A stretch of 64,000 nt of DNA from Piscicola geometra (Eukaryota; Annelida; Clitellata; Hirudinida; Piscicolidae), in NCBI GenBank assembly GCA_943735955.1, contig OX030957.1:5745801-5809800 (forward strand), given 5' to 3'. Made by a program: the position numbers and the translations under genes. This document shows positions 59,971-64,000 of this stretch, piece by piece. The notes under the pieces are model-generated. The model was not told where the DNA came from. It made no database searches and saw only the letters and a program-made list of their open reading frames with translations. Within the stretch, counting starts at the first letter, position 1. Each line of letters starts with the position of its first letter.

Positions 59971-62900
59971 ATGAGAATCCGGGTACAAAGCTTCGTCATT
60001 GCTCTCAGTCTGTGCGCCCTCTTCATAAAAGTCCAATCTAGCTGGTGGTGAGTGGAACTTTTAGTATGCCTGTATATCACGCCTATCGAGCCTGGATTCG
60101 TTATATAGAACAATACTCGTTTAAATAATACACTTTCAATTATCAGCACTTGGAGTAGTAATAAATATTTTCATGTTGGCAATGGATTATGTTGGGAAAG
60201 ACTATTGAGTTTTTGTGTTTGGAAGGGGGGTGATACATCACTTTCTCGTAGAGTCGTAAGTCAAAAGTCCGCTAGCAACAACACCCATCTTTCGAAAGAA
60301 TGATTTACCTCATGTTTTAATTAGCACATTGTTTGTGAGTTTCAACTTTCAGAAATGATGTAGGGATACTGGAAGAACGAAAGTTTGAAGGATTGAGGGT
60401 CGTGCCATGTTGTAAGACTGAGTGTCATAAATTAAGAAAGACGGATTATTCAGCATTGTTTCTCAGAACTTCCATGTGTTTGATTAAGTTAGCTCTTGCA
60501 ACTTTAATTAGAATAGTTTACAAATATTGTTGTGCTTTTGAGAAACGCGTGAATTAATGACTCATAAATTCCAAGATTACTTCATGTCAACCTTCTTTGG
60601 AGTGATGCTGTTTTTTTTTCTACCAAAAAACATTCATTTTTATGTTAATTTTATAATTTGGTAGAGCCTATTATACTTTTACTGAAAACATAGCTTAGTG
60701 ATTTATACTGTTAAACAAAACTATTTATCTCGTCACTTGTTATAGGCTCACAAACTTTCATCTGAAAATATAAAGTGAAAAAGACATTGAAAAAAAGTCA
60801 AACAAACAGACGAGGCGTGAAGCATACAAGGTTTCTTGCAAAGAGGATCGCTTACCGAAGAATTTTTAATCATTCTTGTTGAATTCTGAAACAGATAGCT
60901 CTCGAAGAAACTCGAAACTGTTTAAATTATCATCCGTTTTGAAACTACTTTAAGGTGTTTGAGTTTTTGAATTTTATTTTACCTAAACAATTGAAAACTA
61001 TTTTATTGATATTCAAAGGTTATATTCCATAACTTATAGGAAGCCAAAAACCCATTTAAGATTATTTTTGTATTTGAAAATTTGTTGAAGCATAAAAATA
61101 AAGCATTTTAAAAAGTCGATCTTCAAAGTTTAAATTGAAATGAAACTATTGAGTTGTACGAACTTCGAGACATAAATAATAAAAGCAATTGAAAAAGTAA
61201 AACTTTAAGGTGTCTATTGCAATAAACAAGCGTACTTTTCAAGATGCCGTTAAGAGACCGCCAAAGGCGATAAAAACTTTATGACTCAATGAAGAACACT
61301 CAGTCTGAAACAATTACATACCTGGAAAATAGCAAAAGCATTTAGGTAGAAGAATTTTTTAAAAACGTTAAAAAATTAAAATTATTTTTTTAAACACTGG
61401 AGCTTGGAACTCTATGAATAACTCTTTCTCGATAATTTTTCCAACTCACTGCTGCCATCATTGGAGTCTTAATTCCTCTCAACTCATCAACGAAGCATCT
61501 AAAGCGCAATATTCACTCAACCGAACATCAAGCTCAACACTTTACCTGTCAAAACATTCTTTCTTGTTTTGAATGTAAAATATATTTTTACAATTTTTAC
61601 GTGTTTTTATCGTTTTGTATTTTAATTTTTTTTTTAAAGTTTGTTTTACCAATAAAGATTGATCACCGCATCACTTCAAAATACTCAAACGGAACCTCAA
61701 CTCCCTTTATTCCTGAATCGATCATCCAAACCCCTCACAGGTCATTCGCCATGGTGCCACCAAAATCCTTCCGGAGCGTCCGACAAACAAGAAGGGTGTG
61801 CCAACGTCTGGCGGGACTCAGTCGTTTCCAGAGAAGTGTGTGTCGGCAGCGACCTGACCTGATGGTGGCAGTCTCCAGAGGCGCCAAACAGGCGGTCAAG
61901 CAGTGTGGGAGACTCTTTGCAAACCACCGATGGAACTGCTCTTTGGTCGAAAGGAGCCCCACTTTGTTTGGAAGACTGACTCTCAAAAGTTAGAATTTTT
62001 GGCAATTAATTTTAAAATAATTTATTTTATACATCTTAATGAATTCTTCAAAATTATTCATTACTTGATACTCTCAGAATTTAAAACAATTTTTTAATAA
62101 TTATATTTTAAGGTGTAAAAACATTTTAAATCCTGTCAGGTCACAAAGAAACAGCCTTCTTGTACGCGCTCTTCTCAGCAGCACTGGTTCACAGCGTCAC
62201 CAAGGCCTGCACCAAGGGGCAAGTCCACAACTGCTACTGCCATCGCAAACGGTTCGGAAAGAAGTCCGCCATTTCATGATGAAATAACTTATTTTTTTGT
62301 TCATGAGTTTTTTACTTAACAAACTAAGTTGAATAGATTAATGAATCTTCCATTGTCATTATCCATAGATTACTTAGTTTTACAAGCTACGTATTGTCGA
62401 CAGGATTTCAAAGACGTGGTCTTCCTCCTCCTCTGATTGGACGGTTTGCAATGATGACGTCAGGGACGGTGTTCGTTTCTCAAAAGTGTTTCTCGACAGA
62501 TCCGAACGGAGCGACCAGAATCCAAGAAATCTGATGAATTTGCATAACATCGACGTTGGGAGAAGGGTAACTGACACTTTCACGATTACGACACTTCATT
62601 TATTCAAAATATTTAAACTTTTTTATCAGCAATAAAACCTTTTAAAGTTTACTAATTATGAGTATGATGATTTATTCTATCACCAAAACTGCCACTGCAC
62701 ATATTAGGCGGTGATGGGGTCGATGAGGAAGGAGTGCAAATGCCACGGCGTGAGCGGCTCCTGCTCGATGCAGACGTGTCGCAGCAGCCTGAGCAACTTC
62801 CACCTCGTCGCGAAACTCCTCAAGCGAAAGTACGACTCTGCACGTCTAATCAGCCCCTCCAAAAGAGCCTTCTTGGCCGGAAAGGTTGGTTTTGCTTGAA

Positions 62901-63448
62901 CTTGATGCGTTTAATTTGAATTAGTTTTCGAGTTTTGTTTTATTTGAATTTCATAAAGTCAAAAGTCTTTTTACAAACGGCGTATTTTTCAAAATACTCA
63001 TATCTTTATAGTAGGCCATGGATTTAACTGGCAGATTTCTTCCAAAGCAATAAAGAGGTCAGTCAGACACGATCTGGTTTACATGCACTTCTCGCCCGAT
63101 TACTGCTCCCCTGACTCCAAACTGGGTCTCCTAGTCATCTTCTTTACATCTTCTAATGGTTCAATATTCATTTAGATGTTTTAATCAAGTTTATTTTTTT
63201 TAATGTTTAAAAACTAATTCTTTATAAGCAATATTTAAATCCTCGTAGACATTCTCGGCACGGCGAAGAGATCCTGTCATCCGAGCGAAGTTGCAGTTAA
63301 TTCGTGTGACGTTATATGCTGTGGAAGAGGATATGACACCTTCGAAAAAGATCTCGACTACCGCTGCCAGTGCAAGTTCAACTGGTGTTGCTACGTTACA
63401 TGCAAGACCTGCAAGAGCTTCTATGAAGAGTACACCTGCAAGGAATGA
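59971..63448 (+). CDS. Wnt ligand, Wnt5-like
   Basis: Seven exons with matching phases: 59971-60047, 61741-61988, 62140-62263, 62404-62566, 62708-62884, 63035-63125, 63249-63448, encoding 359 aa, normal for Wnt. Exon 1 gives a signal peptide ([18 protein letters not shown]) and SSW, joined to WSFAM in exon 2. Wnt hallmarks: [17 protein letters not shown] with a glycosylation site, [27 protein letters not shown], the lipidation loop [10 protein letters not shown] with Ser220 as the acylated residue, SPDYC and CCGRGYDTF...[28 protein letters not shown] and the C-terminus are most like Wnt5, judged by memory, not by a tree. Odd points: the usual Trp after the TC of the loop is Arg (QTCRSS), and the linker between exons 3 and 4 is short. 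The exon 3 donor could be 62,252 instead of 62,264; both keep phase. By family it is a secreted Frizzled/ROR ligand. Confidence 0.93.
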
Positions 63449-64000
63449 CTTTTTATGTGGTTAAGAAATTTTGTTTAATTTATTTGTAGGTTGAAATAGA
63501 GTCGGTCTACGGGAAAGTGTATTGTCTAAAGATAAAGTTTACTTTTTTTAACAATTATTTTCTTTTTTACAAGCCTTTACGTGTGAGCTAAAAGATAGAT
63601 AAAAAATAGAATTTGAGAGACTCAAAGTATTGAAGACTTTGTTGAAATAAGTATTCAAAACTGTACAAACTGCAACCCAAATTTTTTTTCTATGTGGCAA
63701 ATTGTTATAGGAATTCGATTTTCATAACTCTTATGAAAACCTAAAAGCAAATTTTAAAAATATCAAATTTTTTTATCAATTTTTATTCGAACATTATTAC
63801 CCAAAAAAAAGTTGTAAATATTAACTATTATAACTTTCAATATTATGTTTTTACGCGTAATATATTTTCATTTAAATGATTATTAATACTTTATATTTTA
63901 TTTATATTTTATTAATCACAAGTTATTTCAATTTAAATTGGAAACAAACACTTTCAACATGTTTGCTATCATATAATGCAATTACAGTACGCTACAGAGT
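63449..64000. other. 3' flank of the Wnt gene
   Basis: AT-rich sequence that should include the Wnt 3' UTR. I see no further exon, repeat or RNA gene, and no poly(A) hexamer that stands out. Confidence 0.45.

Noticed and set aside
61601..61740. Hydrophobic N-terminus [11 protein letters not shown] as the Wnt start
   Set aside because: The exon at 59,971-60,047 gives a better signal peptide and joins in phase to make SSWWSFAM, a typical mature Wnt N-terminus; 61,601-61,740 then reads as intron ending CCCCTCACAG.
1..64000. tRNA, rRNA or CRISPR structures
   Set aside because: I looked for cloverleaf-like GC stems, rRNA cores and regularly spaced direct repeats with unique spacers and found none; the tandem repeats present have no spacers.

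Overview
The window is AT-rich metazoan nuclear DNA. The genes are cut by many short GT-AG introns, and there are long low-complexity spacers, microsatellites, a LINE and small inverted-repeat elements. A Wnt ligand, a Bcl-G-like apoptosis protein, an ABHD14 hydrolase, an F-type lectin/WSC/EGF receptor and a protamine-like gene point to a bilaterian invertebrate. I cannot name the phylum from sequence alone. All multi-exon models were built by hand from splice sites with matching phases, so individual exon edges may be off by a few bases.

Layout. 0.3-8.2 kb (+): a type I membrane protein with signal peptide, two F-type lectin domains, two WSC domains, EGF-like and two calcium-binding EGF domains, a transmembrane helix and a short tail. 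A 5'-truncated LINE with an open reverse-transcriptase frame sits in the intron that splits the first WSC domain. 9.6-12.1 kb (-): a Bcl-G (BCL2L14)-like protein. 12.1-25.6 kb: about 13.5 kb with no supported gene, holding a MITE-like copy, a 24-bp AT minisatellite and one GC-richer patch with X-box and octamer motifs. 25.6-39.0 kb (+): an 18-exon gene for a protein of about 1,900 residues with a large ectodomain and five predicted membrane segments, which I do not recognise. 39.6-39.8 kb (-): a 68-residue protamine-like basic protein. 40.9-43.6 kb (-): ABHD14, complete in four exons. 44.6-47.2 kb (+): a protein built of EQTPEQT-type repeats, followed by three small exons up to 48.2 kb. 49.9-56.8 kb (-): a secreted, extremely acidic protein with near-identical thrombospondin type 3-like calcium-binding repeats. 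60.0-63.4 kb (+): a complete seven-exon Wnt gene, closest by motif memory to Wnt5.

The genes do not form one pathway. Several encode secreted or surface proteins (lectin/WSC receptor, five-pass receptor, acidic calcium-binding protein, Wnt), while the protamine-like gene suggests sperm chromatin. The least familiar items are the five-pass receptor-like gene, the convergent pair of internally repetitive genes (EQTPEQT and DSDEDGIPDYLDDD), the protamine-like gene with a nearby CRE, and two families of non-autonomous inverted-repeat elements.
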